Below, one piece after another: positions 33,501 through 48,500 of a DNA stretch of 64,000 bases. The translations under genes were made by a program, and so were the position numbers. This DNA comes from Nautilus pompilius (lineage: Eukaryota > Mollusca > Cephalopoda > Nautilida > Nautilidae): assembly GCA_018389105.1 (NCBI GenBank), contig JACATO010000970.1, positions 191,001-255,000 of the forward strand, in the 5' to 3' direction. The notes below the pieces were generated by a model. It had not been told where the DNA came from. It searched no databases and saw only the letters and a program-made list of their open reading frames with translations. Numbering within the stretch: the first letter of the stretch is position 1; each line of letters begins with the position of its first letter.

Positions 33501-36500
33501 GACATTCTGACTTATTTTATTTGTACAATGCAAGCATTGGTTGATAGTAATCATTGTGCTATCTTCAGTTTGGAAGCCTGCAATAGTTGACCACTGTTTA
33601 AAATACTCCGACTGTTATTCTAGATTTCCAAGTTATACATTTTAATTTTTGTTGTTATTTTTAAGGGAATCCTCTTGTTTGGCACAGAGGAACAAAAGAG
33701 AAAATATCTTCCTCTGCTGGCAACTGGTCAACAGATAGCAGCCTTCTGTTTGACAGAGCCATCCAGGTATGGCCCAGTTCTGTTTCTCTCTGATTGCACT
33801 TCTTTTTTTTTTTTTTCATTTTTGTTCACTTTCTTCTTTTCGGAGTTTGTACTTCTGCTTGACCGTGTTTTGAAAAATATTCCTTGTTTGGATCTAATAG
33901 TCGGTCTTTTGTGCCGGAGGGTGGTGTTTCTAAAATACTGGCCACCCAACACCCATCGGAGAGGGGGAGAGGTTTTTGATTTTGGCAGTGAATTACTGTG
34001 TTTGGTGGGGCAGGGCTTATAACCAATACGATATACGTTTGTCATGCTTGTTATATTTTTGATTAAAATAGACTTATGAAATAGTACATACAAACGTGTT
34101 CAATACAGGATAGCAAAGCTGCTTTATTACGAAGTTCACCCCCCACCTTTTTTTTTTTTTTGCTTAAAAATAAGGGAAAAAAACGAACTTATGGAATTCC
34201 AACAAAAAATGCATTGCCATATCCTTTGTTTTGATTTCAGCCAATCAGAAAGAAGTGCACCACTCAAAAAACAAAAAAAAACACAACAAAAAACTGTCAT
34301 CAGTTGAAACTTAACACCTGACGTCTACGTACTGATTGTATTTCACCATTCCCCCTTTTTTAAATTGAAAATATTATTAGTTGCCCCAATGTCAGCCAAG
34401 CAGCCATCAAATGGTAGTGATGCACGTAGACCGTCACTTTTTAGGTACATCTTGCTGGATGTAAAAATGCAGGCCATACAAATTGAAGCAAGGGTGGAGA
34501 AGTGCAATGTGGCTCACTTGCTAGGTATGGCTCAGTCCACATTGAAAACTATCTTAAACTAAACAGACAGTAGGAAAGCTTCAGTTAAAACAGCAAATGT
34601 ATCAACTGCTAAGAAATTAACTTGCATGAGGAGTAGGGTAATGGAGATGATAGAAAAGAGATTGTATTTTGGTGGATGATATGACATAGCGTCATATGCC
34701 ACTCAACCAGGCTTACATTATGGAGAAAGTCCTAAGTCTCTTCAAACATGTGAAGTCTGAAGGAGGTGGGGAATCTTCAGAGACATTTGCTGCCACCAGA
34801 GGCTGGTTTGAGAAGTTCAAAAAATGAACAAAATTCAGTATTTGTTTCATGGGTGAGGCAGGTAGTGCTGATGTCCAAGCAATCTGAGTTTCCAGCCACA
34901 CTGAGAGCCGTCATAGAGGAAGGTAATTGCCACCCAGATTTAGTTTTTGATGTTGACGAGATGGCTCTTTTGGAAAAGAATGCCCTCAAGAAGCTTTATA
35001 GCCAGAGAGGAGAAACATGCATCTGGATTTAAGGCCACTAGAGACTGCTTCACCTTATTGCTGGGTAGAAATGCCTCAGGTGATTTGAAATTAAAGCCGC
35101 CTCTCGTTTATCATTCTCAAACAGCAAGGGCGATGAAGAGGTTCTCCAAAAATAATTTGCCAGGTATCTGGATGGCAAATATAAAGGCTTGGGTAACATG
35201 GATGTTTTTCGTGACTGGCTCATCCATCACTTTTGTCCAGCTGTTGAATATTATTGTCAGAAAAGGGGACACAAGCTAAAGCATTGTTGATTTTAGATAA
35301 TGCTCCTGGTCACCCTGAAAACCTAGAGACTATCAACATCCATCCTACAACCCATGGATCAAGGGATCATTGTGACCTTTAAAGCATATTATCTGAGGCA
35401 CACATTTAGATAGCTTATCGAGGCCTGTGATGAACAGCAACATGCAATTAAAGATTTTCGGAAATCTTATAACATAATGAAAGCGATTGATAACATTAGA
35501 GACGCCTGATAAGAGGTAACAAGCAAGTGTATGAATGGAGTGTTGTGTAAGCTGTGGGCAGATGTTGTCACTGACTTTGCTGGCTCTGAGAATGAGATGC
35601 CAACAATTAAAAATGACATAAGCAAGCAAAGGAAGTAGGATTCGATGAAGTAGATGTTGATGATGTACAAGAGCTTCTCAACACTCGTGAGTTACTTTCC
35701 AATAAAGATTTGCAAGAACTAATACAACAGGAACAGCTGATGAGAGATGAACAAGATCTAGTTGCCAAGGAGATGCCAGAAAAAGTGTTAACTACAAAAA
35801 TTTTTCTCTGAAAATATTGCAAAGATGGTGAATGCAATGGAGGCCTTCTCAAATAAAGAACCTGACTATGAATGCAGCTGCCGAAAAATTGATATTGAAA
35901 GAAATCTGCTATCGTGAGATTTTAAAAGAGAGGAGAAAGAAGGCAAGACATTCAAATGGTTTGCCAACAACTTGGAAAATGCTTAACTGATCAATGTGTT
36001 ACTGCTACATTGGCACACACACGGATAATATTTTGGAGCAAATCAAGTTGGTGATTTTACAAAATTAATGGAACAGTACGCAAGGAACATTATCAGTTTT
36101 TACAAAAACCTGGCATCAAAATTATTGGTGAAGGATTCATTTTCCAACAGGATAGAAACTCTGAGTATTTATTTAAATTATATGGAAGCCAAGGGCAAAG
36201 AGATGTTTTTCTATGCATAGTTTAGCTAGCATAAATTTGTCATTTCTTGAACTTCTGTGGGATGAAATTGGCGGTAAATTGAGACAAATAATGCCATATA
36301 GTACTACACATGACAATACAACAGTACATTTTGGGATTCAGTAGTACCAGTCTATTTTGAAAAAAATAATTTATTGAATACATAGACTTTGCAAGGCAGT
36401 TACAAAGAGGTAAATGCTTTCATTAATATATTAAATATGTTTGCACTTTGTTCTCATCATCTACTCCTTAAAGTTGTATTTCAAGTAATAACTTCAAAAT

Positions 36501-39500
36501 ACTGTATAATTTTTAGTTATTTTCTTCCAAATTTATGTCTGCTTCCAAACATTTGGCATTAGTAATTTCTTAATGCATGTAGACTCAATAATGGTTTAGA
36601 GATAGATAAGAGATTTGAATACATATTAAAGTTTGTGTTAAATAAATTTTGATTTGGTAGTGATGTGTCTACTGCATACCCACTGAACATTTGCTAGATA
36701 TGGGTGCTATACCCACAATCCACTAGGCAAACGCAGGCTGGTTAGGAACAACTTATATGCAGTCAGAATTTGCGATTATTGTTTTCTTCTTTTTTGTGTT
36801 TTAAATCAGTGGTAGTGATGCAGCATCAATCCAAACAAGAGCCACATTATCAGAAGATGGCTCCAAATTTTATCTCAGTGGAAGCAAAATATGGATATCA
36901 AATGGTGGCATTGCAGACATCTTTACTGTTTTTGCCAAGACAGAAGTCTTAGATAACCAGGTTAGCATTTCACACTTTGTTAAATTGCTTATGGAATTTA
37001 GAAGGTATAGTTTTTTTTGTTTTTTTATAAACGTTAGTGTATAGAATTTTAATAAATTTCATTGAAAAAAAACCATTGTCTGTTATAATCATATAAAGAT
37101 CAAGGGTGATGAGGTGTAGGTTTTTTAAACTCTACACTTTATAATCAATAGTATGCGACGACCTGGATAGTGCACGACAGTACAATATAGCCAGCAATCC
37201 TCATGATGACAGTCTCGGGCAAACACACAAAAATGCATTAAGTGAATGTTAATGCCAGGCCAGCTTTATTTTTTGAAGTTCTAACTCCTATAATTATCCA
37301 AAGTGTTGATGAGAATGTAGCATTAATTCTTCTTGTGATTGAAACAGTCCTGGGAGTGTTAGAACAGAAACATTGCTTTAAATTTTAAATTAAAATAATC
37401 CTAGATATAAACCAATAACTAAAGATCCAGCATTCAGTGAAGAACGGAAATTCGTCCTTGAACCGCTCTTCTAATGCTGCTGTTCTAGTATTTGTATCGT
37501 ACAGGTTCTCTCTTCAGTAGGAGGGATTAGTAGTTATTTTTTAATATTCATCTTATATTGCCAGGCAGTTATTTTCTTCTTTTGCTCGGAGGACAGTCTC
37601 GGTTTTGCATGTCATCTTATAATAACAGGCAGCCGAAATGTAGCAGTTCTAGTTCATGGTTGAGGTAGGATGGCTTGAAAACTTCGTGTGTGCTAGATTA
37701 CAGACACTTACTGAAGTAACCAGTTGCTGTGATTTGATATTTTGTCAGGGAAACAAGGAAGACAGAATAACGGCATTTATTGTGGAGAGAGGGTTTGGGG
37801 GAGTAACAAGTGGCAAACCTGAGGACAAACTTGGAATCCGGGGATCGAACAGTGAGTGACACTGCTGCTTCCTCGCTCTTTATGTTTAGTTGTGAAGGAA
37901 ACAAAACTTAGAAAGAAAAATCTGACTCTTTCTCGTCTGAGCATTTAGACTTTCAAATCGTTATTGTTGCTTTGTTTGCTAGTTTTGGCATAACTTGGTT
38001 TTCAGCTTGTGAAGTTAGCTTTGACAACACCCCTGTGCCTGTTGAGAATGTGATTGATGAACTGGGCAATGGCTTTAAGGTAAGACAAACAGATGGCATT
38101 CCCCCTGCTAAGTGTATTTTTTTAAAAACATCCATCAAGAAAGATACTTCTGAATAATTTTATATTTTTTAAATAAGTAAATTTTGCAAGTAGTCTGCAA
38201 TTGTTGTTGGATATGGTATTTATTTACAACCTGACAAATTCAGAAATTGTAAAAATGAAATGTATTAGCTGAGAAGTATAATACTGCAGATAGTTAGCAG
38301 TATGAACAGTATTTAGGTGTCCATTTCATTGCAAATTTCTTGTAACAACTGCAATCTGTATAGCTGATCTAAAACTATTATTAATAGATTTTTTATTTTT
38401 CTTTAATATGCAAGTTTGAATTCTTTTCATTGAAAAATTTACCCAGACAATAACACAAAGAAACAACAGGAAATTAAAGAGCTGAAACAAGTCTGCTTTG
38501 TGTTAGATTGTTACAAAAATTTTGTTGGTTTTTTTTTTACTGCAACAATGAGACTTCATATTGCTGCTGAATGTGGAGTTTATTGATCAAAGTAAGTTCC
38601 ATCAAAATCAATACACTTCTGCCAACAAGTTATAAGTGCATATATACCATTTTGAAAAAAATCTGGATTTCTCTAGTCAATAAACCATTGGAAGACAGTT
38701 TCAGTTGCTGCTTGGTTGGAGAAGGATTTCAAATGGAGGAAGCTGTCGAGGTGTTTGAAAAGGTGGTAGTCTGTGGGAGAGAACTTTGTACCCCAACGTG
38801 TTCAGTTTCTGAAGAGTGACTTTTGCAACATGAGAATGAGCATTGTCGTGGAGCATGATTGGGCCTCTTCGATTCACTGATGCTGGCTGTCGTTGGGAAC
38901 GTTTCTGATGAACAATGTTTAATTCATGACAGTACCTTTCAGCTGTGATGGTTTAACTTCTTGCAACCTGGTAATAGTGGATGACTCCAGACAGTGACCA
39001 TGACTCTTTGGGTGGAGGCTTGGTATTGGAATGTGGTTAGGTGCCTTGTCTCTGTTGACCCACTGTGCTGATCATTTGCGATTGTCATAAAGGATCCATT
39101 TTTCGTCTTTCTCAATGATTCGGTCATGAAATGGGTTGTTTTTGTTTCTTACGACAAGCAAAGAGCAGTTCTCCAATCAACTTTGTTGTTCATTCAACTC
39201 GTGAGGCACCCACTTGTCAAGCTTTTTCACCTTGCCAATTTTGTCAAGATGCCGGGAAACAGTTGCAGTGCTTATGTCAAGCTCTCCAGCAATTTTTTGC
39301 AGTTTTTCTTGGATCGGCTTCAACTCAGGCTTTCAGATGGTCGTCATCACAGCTGGAAGGACATCTGCTACATTCCTTATAAGTTCCTTATCTTTGAGGC
39401 TCACATCTCCTGATCGAAACTTTGCAAACCATCATTGCATTGTGTGCTCATCTGTTGTGTCCTCGCCCCATGCTTGCTTAATGTTATGAGTTGCCTCACT

Positions 39501-42500
39501 CACTTTGTGGCCTGGTTTGAATTCGTGAAGCAAAATAGCATGAAAATTTTTCCTATCCATGCTTCACTCAGAACCCTGAAACAAATATCCTTTTTATGAT
39601 TTTTAAGGTAGGTAGGTTTTGCATAATCTATGCCAGAGCACATCCTACAAAATAATATATAACTTATCTGCATACACCTTCACAAGCATGCAAAAAATGA
39701 ACTCCAAATTAACATAATATAAAAACCGACAAAACCTTTGTAGCGACCTAATAGAAACATGATTTTTAATGTCCATGTCCTTAAGAATGTCTGATTTTAA
39801 GTGTGAAACAAATTTTTTAAAAAAAGATTTCACAAAGAAACATGGCTTAGTAAAGCTTGCTAAAAAAGGCGGCCTCTAAGAACCTGTCTCATAACAGCAA
39901 ACTGTTATAATGCTGAAATCTATTAAATACTGTTTTCAAAAGTCACTTAGCTAATTCTAATAAAATGTCTCTCTCTCTCTCTTTAATCTTCCCTTTTTAA
40001 AATTGCCTGGTTTTTCCATTCTGTTATAGTGAATCACATCAAAAATAGAGAAATTTGACGTGACCAGGTTAAATTTGAAAAATAAGAAAGTCTAACAGTA
40101 TTGAAAATATGGATAACACTTTATTTGGAAATTTATTTTTATAGTTGTAACCATCAGCATAATTTAAAAAAATTTTTTTGAAAAATAATTTGCCTCTGTC
40201 ATTATTTAACAATGAATTATTTTTTAGGTTGCTATGAAGATTTTGAACAGCGGACGGTTTTCAATGGGAAGTTCAGCATCTGGTGTCCTTAAGAAAATTT
40301 TAGGTAGGAAGATCTTTCCTAAAGAGGTTGATCTCCTCAAAGAATTTGTTGTTTGCATCAGTACAGTGAAACCCATAATTTTTCTTTGTTATACACACAA
40401 AAAACAGCAGTAAGATTAACTAAGATATATCTCTCTGGTAGGAGTCAACAATTTCAGAACCAAATCTTGCCTTAATGTATGACTTCTGGTTTCAGTGGCT
40501 TTGCTGGACTTCATATCTAAAGATTAACAGGACTGTGATACATACACCTTGCACTATTTGCATAGTTCCTGCAGCCTGGAATCATGGGTTTTTTTATTGC
40601 AGGCTTGCTACCAATAGAATGTGTATCAAACCTATCTATACTGAAACAATGGAATAAAATCTTAAAAAGGGAGATTTCCAACTTTTTTATCACAACTACT
40701 GAAGAACATGTTCGAGAATGAAGTAATGTATGCTAGATGATTTACTTATGAAACATTCACTGCTTTTTATTGTTATGTTGTATTCAGTGCATCGATTTGT
40801 GAAACTATTACATGTTGCTGCCTCCAGCTGTGTATCAGTGCTGAAATGGGTTCCCATTAGAATATTCTACAGAGCACAGTTTCTCCTCTTTTCTGTTCCA
40901 GGCAGTTTTTTCCTTCATTTGAGCTTAGCTAAGTAATGAAGAATGTTCTTCACTGATTCACTCTTGCTTCACACACAGGCCAAGAGGGATGTTTGATAAT
41001 GTTAAAGTGATGGAATAGTTAATTGCATGGAAAGTGACCAATCTTGAGGTGGCTTATAATAACTTGTTTTCTTGTTATGCCTCTATAAGTGTTTTTGTTG
41101 TTGTTTCTCCTGGTTCTCATAATAATTTTTCATTTTCATGCTATTTTTTTATGTGTTTTCCCATTTGTCCTTGTAGGCTTGCTGTGTTTTAGTCTGAAGT
41201 TTTGTATTGCTTGAACCTGCTCAACCAGAGGGATATCTGCTTCCACTTCTGCTAGCTTATCAGTTTTCTTGTTTCCTGCAGTCCCAAATGACCCAACATC
41301 CACTGAAATTTACTTTTTGGTTGGTTATTGTTGGATGATAATAGTTTAGTTGACAAATAGCGTGAATGCAATGATAGTAAGCTGATGGTTTGTATTTCTC
41401 ATTTGCTTGTAGGACTGAGAGAATCGCTAAGAATGGTCAATTTCTCTTGTTGTAGTTTTATGGCTTTCTCCACTGCTCTGTATCTGCATCTGTTATGGAC
41501 TGAGGAGGCAACCGTATAATATTTATGCCTCTCTTTTATGATGTAGATTGCTCTGCTGCCCCCACCTTGTTATTGTCCTTGTCCAGTGAGACTCAATTGT
41601 ATATATTTGGTCATTGGTATGCTTCTTATTTTACTTCTAGGCAATGATTGCCACTTGTGAATAATTTTATAAGCTTGCCAAAGCGAAAGGGTTAGCTTAA
41701 AGTTATGAGTTAAACATGTTCCCTTGAAGCATTAATGTTAATAATTGCTCATTATTATTAAATTGTCGGTTAAGATAAATTTGGATTTATAAATTAGAGT
41801 AGATGTATAAAAATGTATTCTATACTACTAAACTTAATTATGAAATACAAAATTAACTAAGCTATATATAGGTTGATAATCCCTTATTTGGAAACTGAAA
41901 AGTGCCAAAATCTGAAATATTTTTGGAGCACCATCAGTGGAAAATTCAAGGTTCCTGGGTGATGTGCAAGTCCCGACATACTTGACACATACACGCATTA
42001 CATACCATAATTTTTGTGCCTTTTCTGTGCTTTGTTTTGGTGTGAATGTACTTTGAAAATGTCGAAAAGGTCTGCAAATACCCCTACAGTTCCGGTAGGC
42101 CTACTGTAGTGACAGCTTACTTTTCTGATGGTTAAATGTATATCTTTTTCTTATGGTTTCATGCACAAAATGATTTTAAAATATTGCATAAAACTACCTG
42201 TAGGCTAATGTATCCATATGCAGTTATAATGTTGTAAATGAACTTCTGCCCAGCCCAGCCCACTCCCCAATGGGCATAGCTACCAAACTATGCCAATATA
42301 CCTATATTCCAAACTCTGATAAATCCAGGAATCCGAAACACATTCAGCCACAAGGATTTCAGATAAGGAATTCTCAACCTGCATAATAAAATCATAGTTT
42401 ACTATAAAAGATGCACAGATAGGTTCATAATTTGGTATTCATGGATGGATGGATCTTGTAGAAAATATAGAAAGTTTTGCTAAGAGAATTCTTCTAGAGT

Positions 42501-45500
42501 CAGATGGTGCTGGCAATGAATTCAGATCACTGTAAAGGAATTACACTAGATGTTGACTCCAGTTCTGGTTCAGATGAAAATGTGATGAGGAAAGTTCTAG
42601 CTTAGACTGAAGTAATGATTAGACAGAAAACAGTTGAATTTCAGTTAATTGCTAATTAAAAAATTTTATAGGTCTGGCTCTATTGATTACCTGGTATAGT
42701 CTGAACTGGAAAACTTTCCCCTATGCTTCCTTTTGTCAGTACCAATATAATATTGACTGCAGAAACTCTTTTGGATTTAGCTTGTTTATTTTAAATTTAC
42801 AGTAGATTTCATTTTACATGCAAAACACACATGAAGAATATTCATGACTTGGATTCAGTTAGTTTAGAACTGGAAATTTTGACTTACATTTTCAGAAGTG
42901 TGGGTTTTGAGAATGTTTCAATGGATGGCAGGTTAGTCTTACCAAACATCAGATCCTTTTGCTGAATTTGCACACAGCCTGCCTTTTATAGGTTTCCCAG
43001 TCCTAGTTAGAGAATATCCTCATCTGAGTAGGCGGTTCCAGTTCTAGTGGCAAAATCATCTTTTTTCAAATTTACAGAATTATATATATATCAGAACTTG
43101 CAGGAATTACAACCATTATTTGTTTTAACTGGAAATTATGGCTAAAATAAATTTTAATAATTAAGACATTTTTAAAGGGTTGCTATCTCTGATTAACTAT
43201 AAAATATGGGTAGATGGTTCTGGTAAAGAAGAATATATTAACCATGTCTGTATATGTGATTTTGATGTATTCGAGTTTAGCAGAAACATTTTTCATAATT
43301 ATTTAAACTTTCTTTCTGCGTCCAGTTTTGACAGCTGCATATTACACACTAAATCAACTAAAGTCTTAATTTTGAAAGTAAATTAGAAAAAAATAAAACA
43401 CTGCATTGATTATTGCATAAAGGTGGTTTTGAGTTTCTAGATTTTGATGCACATGTATGTTTTCTAACTAGTTTATGATGTTTGGTTGTTTTGTCTAGCT
43501 AGTGCTGTGGAACATGGTATTACGCGGACCCAGTTTGGACGGAAGCTGGTAGAGTTTGGACTTATAAAGGTAGATTTTTTATGTTTTCTGGTGGGTGGAG
43601 GGTTGTGTAGTTTTTCCTTTTTCTTCTGGCATACTTAGTATATTATATTCCTTGTATTCAATTTATGCTTTGTTATTTGCAGTGTGACAAAAAGTCTTAG
43701 AACTTACATAAAGCTCCACCCCCACCCTTGGCTGCTCAAAATACTTTTCGATGCATTTTTAAAGACATTGATTGCTATAGATTGGCAGGCACAACTATGT
43801 CAGCCGGACTTCCATTTGATTCTTTCAAAGATTTGTGACTGGGTGTCCCTTTGTTATTTGAGAGTAAAAAAAAACTGACTGGTTTACTTTCTTAGAATTT
43901 TACAAGTTTCTATTAGATTTCCCACGCAATCTGCAATATGCAAAGACCAAGAAGTTTGTTTTGATAAACATCCAGAATACCTATGATTTTTTTTTTTTTT
44001 TTAATTCTCCAAATTATTCTAGTAAAAACCCCTTTAAACCCTTTCCGAATGATCAGTATCCTTAACAGAAAGTCGACTCCCAGCCTGCACTACATACTCT
44101 AAATGTAGTTCTGCTAGGGCATTACAAGCACCTTTGGTGTCGTCCTGTGATTAGTTCTGTTCAGTAGTAACCCTCTTTGCCTTCACTGTTTTACAATATA
44201 ATGAATAGTTACATCAAGACCTTTCTTTTCAGTTTTCTTAGAAAAACTAATCATTTATGCTATAGACATCATTATGATTACTGTGGCTCTTATGAATAAA
44301 TTTATGCTTGGAAATCCTAAAGTTTATTTTCCAGCCGGTGGTGGTGGTGAAACATATTTAAATGATTTTTCAGTTGATTAATTAAAGTTATTTGCCATAC
44401 TATATAACTTAACATCATCTGCAAACATCTTCAGTTTATTAACCAACCCAATATTAATATCATTAACATAAATTAGAAACAGCTGGCCCCAAAACTGCTT
44501 TCGGGCACTTCACTGATAAGTTACCTTCTATTTGGTAAATAATCTGAGGTCCACAGCAGATTTCTATTTCTCAATTTCTCAATACATTTTCTTGTTCAGT
44601 GTAAACCGTAAGTTTACCTTTAATGATTGATTCTAACTTTGTGCTTATAACACTTGTTTCAGCTAGCTAGTTGGTAGTTTTCTAGTTTGCTTTTGTAATC
44701 TCTCCAGGATTTTTCTAACTTAAGGTTATTATTTTTCTGTTATGGTAATGCTGTTAATTTCTGTAGCTGTTCAAGTTTCAGTTTGTGGTATATAACTAGT
44801 ATTTTTCTTACTAAATACAGCACCAAAAACGTTATTTACTGACTGGGCCATCTCTACATCTAGATCAGTGGTTCCCAACCTTTTTGGACTCGTGGACCTT
44901 TTTCTAATACTCGAAAGACCTGTGACCCCCTGCCACACTTCCATAATTGAAAAAAAAAATTAAAGAATAAATTTAGCAAAAAAATCCACTCATCCTTCAA
45001 CACACCTTTCTTTCTCAAAATTTAGTGACCTAATGTGATGCTTGTTGTTGTGTCTTGGAAAGTCAACCTCATGTCATCCTCAACATTCAGTCTGTTCCTT
45101 GCCTTTGTTTTGAAAATCCAGTCTCACAGAGATAGGTGGAGGCAAATGGAAGCAGAACTCGGAAGGCAAGCATGGTGACATTGGGATATGACTGATACAT
45201 AGCACACCAGAACTGACTCAGCGATTTATCATAAAACAGGTCACGTGCCAGGGAATATATTGTATATTATATCAGAAAAAAGAATTTTAGTACATTTCAT
45301 CATACATCTATTGAAAATTATTTTAGTGATTATTCGGGGAACAACATCTGCACATATAGTAAATTCACAACAGCTCAACAGAAATCTAGTGGTATCAGTG
45401 AACTCTACCTCTGATCAGAACAGCTGTATGGTATGTCGTGTTGGTGCCCAAGTTTGCCTAAAATCGAGCTGGCTAGTGTGCGTTGTGGTCTGAGTCTTCT

Positions 45501-48500
45501 AGTTAGCCAATGGGAGTGCAGCTCGATTGCGTCAGTCCTACTGTGGTAACAGTTCGAGTTCCGGCCTTTGTCACCAGCATGTATTGTCTGTGTTTCTATG
45601 AGGGTGGCAGAGCAACAGGAAGCCGCGGGGGCACTGGTGATGCAAGTGTGTTACCACAGGGGCCTGTGATGCAAGCCTTACCACCTTCAGTGCTTGGCAT
45701 CCCATCGGTGATACCGGCGTATTGGATGCAGGGTAATTTTTGTATACTTTTTTCTGGAAAAAAGTGCATCTTATAAGCTGGCAAACATGGTTCATATAAA
45801 CAAAGCAAATACATACTGATGAACAGTTTCCTGACTCAGTCATATGACAGAAATTGAAACTTCCAGGGTTCCGCGACCCCACCAGAAAACACTTCCCAAC
45901 CTCCTTAGGGGGTTGGGAACCACTGGTATAAATGCACTTGTAACTCCTTGGCAGAATTGTACTGATTGTGATGGAACTTACTTTGATCAATAAACTCCAC
46001 ATTCAACAACAATATGAAGTCTCATTGTTACGGTAAAAAACCAACAAAAAAACGTTTGTAACAACCTAATAGATTATGATGTTTATTTTTTTTTTAAGTT
46101 TTCTAAGAATTGCCCTATCACAATTATTTAATAAAGTGGCTTTAAATGTAGTCCAATTGGCATTCATGCCAAAAGTGTTAGTAACAGCTGTCTCCCAGTC
46201 TACATGATGAAAATGCCTGATAATGGTGTTCATTACTAAAATATCCGTTGGACTTTAAAAAGCTGTGATCACTGACAGTACTTACATTAAACAACAAGTT
46301 TACCAAACTATGGTCATTACTCTCAAGTAGTTAGAGGATATGATACTGGGATTGGAAATGAATGCAAAATCTAAAGAAGGATTGTATCTGGTTGGTTCAT
46401 GAATCTTAAAGAAGAAACTGTCTTGTATATAGTCTAGAAATGCTGAGCTAGTATGTATGTGGCGGCCTATTTCTGTATCCCAGTCAGTCTTGTCATTCAT
46501 GCTAGTGCTGTTATGGTGGCTAAGTATTGCTTAGGGAATTATCATCCAAACATCTAGAACTATGATAATATAAACCTATGATTTCTCAGTTTATTACCTT
46601 CCTTATACTGCTCTGGAACCTCATGCAGACTAATGTAAGACCATCCTTGAAATAAAAGGCTACAACACCACCACCTATTGTAAAAACATCTCTACAAAAT
46701 AAGCAATAACAGGATCACTTCTATTTCAAGATCTAAACATTCCCATGGCCCCACATCGACTGATGAGCTTTCCTGAATAACTTACTCAATTTCCTCTCTG
46801 CTATGTTACAAAATGGCTTGCCTAGCTTTAGACAGTTTCTTCTCTGCTGTACAAATAACTTTTGCCAATGCATTTCAGCCAGTTGTCTATAAATATTATT
46901 ACTCCTTTCTTACACAATCACTGTACCTTTCATTAATAGCCAAAAAAGAGCTAAACTGATGTGTCCATGAATGGGATTAGATATTACAACAGAACATCTG
47001 ATATCATTTAGTTTTCTAATTGTACTTAGCAACTCATCTAATCCTTCACATCCAACATTGTTAGTCCATACATGGATCATCATCACCATAACCTTACCTT
47101 CAGACTCCTTTACAATATCCTCCACCTTCTCTCTTCCTGTAGTCTTGGCAAACAAATCTACTCAATTGTCTAGCCATGCTGTCGGTGGCAATACTCAGTT
47201 TATCCACCACTCCCTAAGTCATGAAATGACAGTACCTCAAAAGTGTTAGTAACCCTGACCACAGCAGGATGTTTGTTTGTTAAATAAAATAATTTAGAGA
47301 TTTTTTACAATTGTGCTTAAAAAGCAACTTTTTAGTTGCTAGGAATACCTCTCACCTACCTGTGGTTTTACATTGTTAGACAATGTCAGATAGAGCTAAG
47401 CACAGTGGAGATGCCAAAATATTTTTGAAAACTAAAGCAAGAAATCACTTGGTCTATTAGAAAACCTTTTGAAATCTGAAATTAGCATAGCATAAAAAAA
47501 GGATAATTTTAAATACAAAACTTTATCACTATTAAAAAAGTATTGTTAAGATGAGGAAAAGTTTGTAAAATTCTCCATTGATGCAAAATTATGGAACCGT
47601 TTACTTTAGCCCGGCTGTTACATCTAGTGGATTCCAAAAATCCCTAATGTTTGCTTGATTCTTTTGTTTTTGTTATTTGTAGGAAAAAATTGCTAAAGTC
47701 TCTCTGGCTATTTATGCAATGGAGAGCATGGCTTACCACACTGCTGGCATCATAGACAACTATGATGATGCAGATGTCTCTCTGGAAGCTGCTATAATCA
47801 AAGTAACTATGCTTCAAAAGTTGATTTCTTAAAGTTCTTATTTTGAAATTAGTTTGGATGTTTAGCAGAATTTACAAAGCTGCTGCTTTTATTGCAGGTT
47901 TTCAGTTCGGAGAACAGCTGGAGCTGTGTGAGCGAGTGCCTGCAGATTCTGGGCGGTTTGGGCTACATGAAGGAATACCCCTACCAGCGTTTCCTCCGTG
48001 ACTCTCGAATCATGCTGATATTTGAGGTAACTGCTTCATCCTTCCAGCTGATGTTCTGTGGATTATCATGCAAATTTAACTGTCAAGTTAGTTTTATGGG
48101 CTGCAATGTTAAAATTCTTCAGTGCTTAAAGGTTTGCTGCTGATCCGCCATCACATTATTATTTAAAATGTAAAGGATGACAAATAATTTGTGCATTTTG
48201 AAATTGGGAGGCATTAGTGTATGATTTTTTTTTCTCTCTAGTTTTTCTTTGTTTATACTATTCTTTGAATCAGTATGCTGCACAAGACATCTACTAGAGG
48301 AAACCTCCATGATTTAAGTTTTCTAAATCAAGCAGAGAACAAAGTGCTTAGATGTGAAAGGATACCCATATGGCCAGCTGTTGAAGGTTTATACCATTAG
48401 TTGAATAATACTATTAATAGAAATGTGATATTTCTTTTGTATTTCAGGGTACCAATGAAATCTTAAGGATGTACATAGCATTAACAGGAATGCAGTATGC

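Larger units (their letters stand above)
43990..47260 (-). mobile_element. CR1-like LINE in ACAD9 intron 10, split by later insertions
   Basis: Read downward on the minus strand: at 47155-46910 an esterase-like block ([13 protein letters not shown]), typical of CR1 5' regions. At 46500-46300 is endonuclease sequence ([29 protein letters not shown]). At about 46225-46090 is a well-preserved linker ([20 protein letters not shown], then [16 protein letters not shown]). After a gap of foreign sequence (44866-46069), reverse transcriptase resumes at about 44560-44370 with [13 protein letters not shown] and [13 protein letters not shown], the FADD catalytic box. A decayed 3' portion runs to about 43990. 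The gap is filled by a hAT-type element and a mariner fragment. The LINE is inactive. Confidence 0.8.

Noticed and set aside
45510..46002. Open frames on both strands inside the hAT-type element, also partly present at 58284-58672
   Set aside because: They track repeat sequence shared by two non-autonomous copies and are not conserved as protein.
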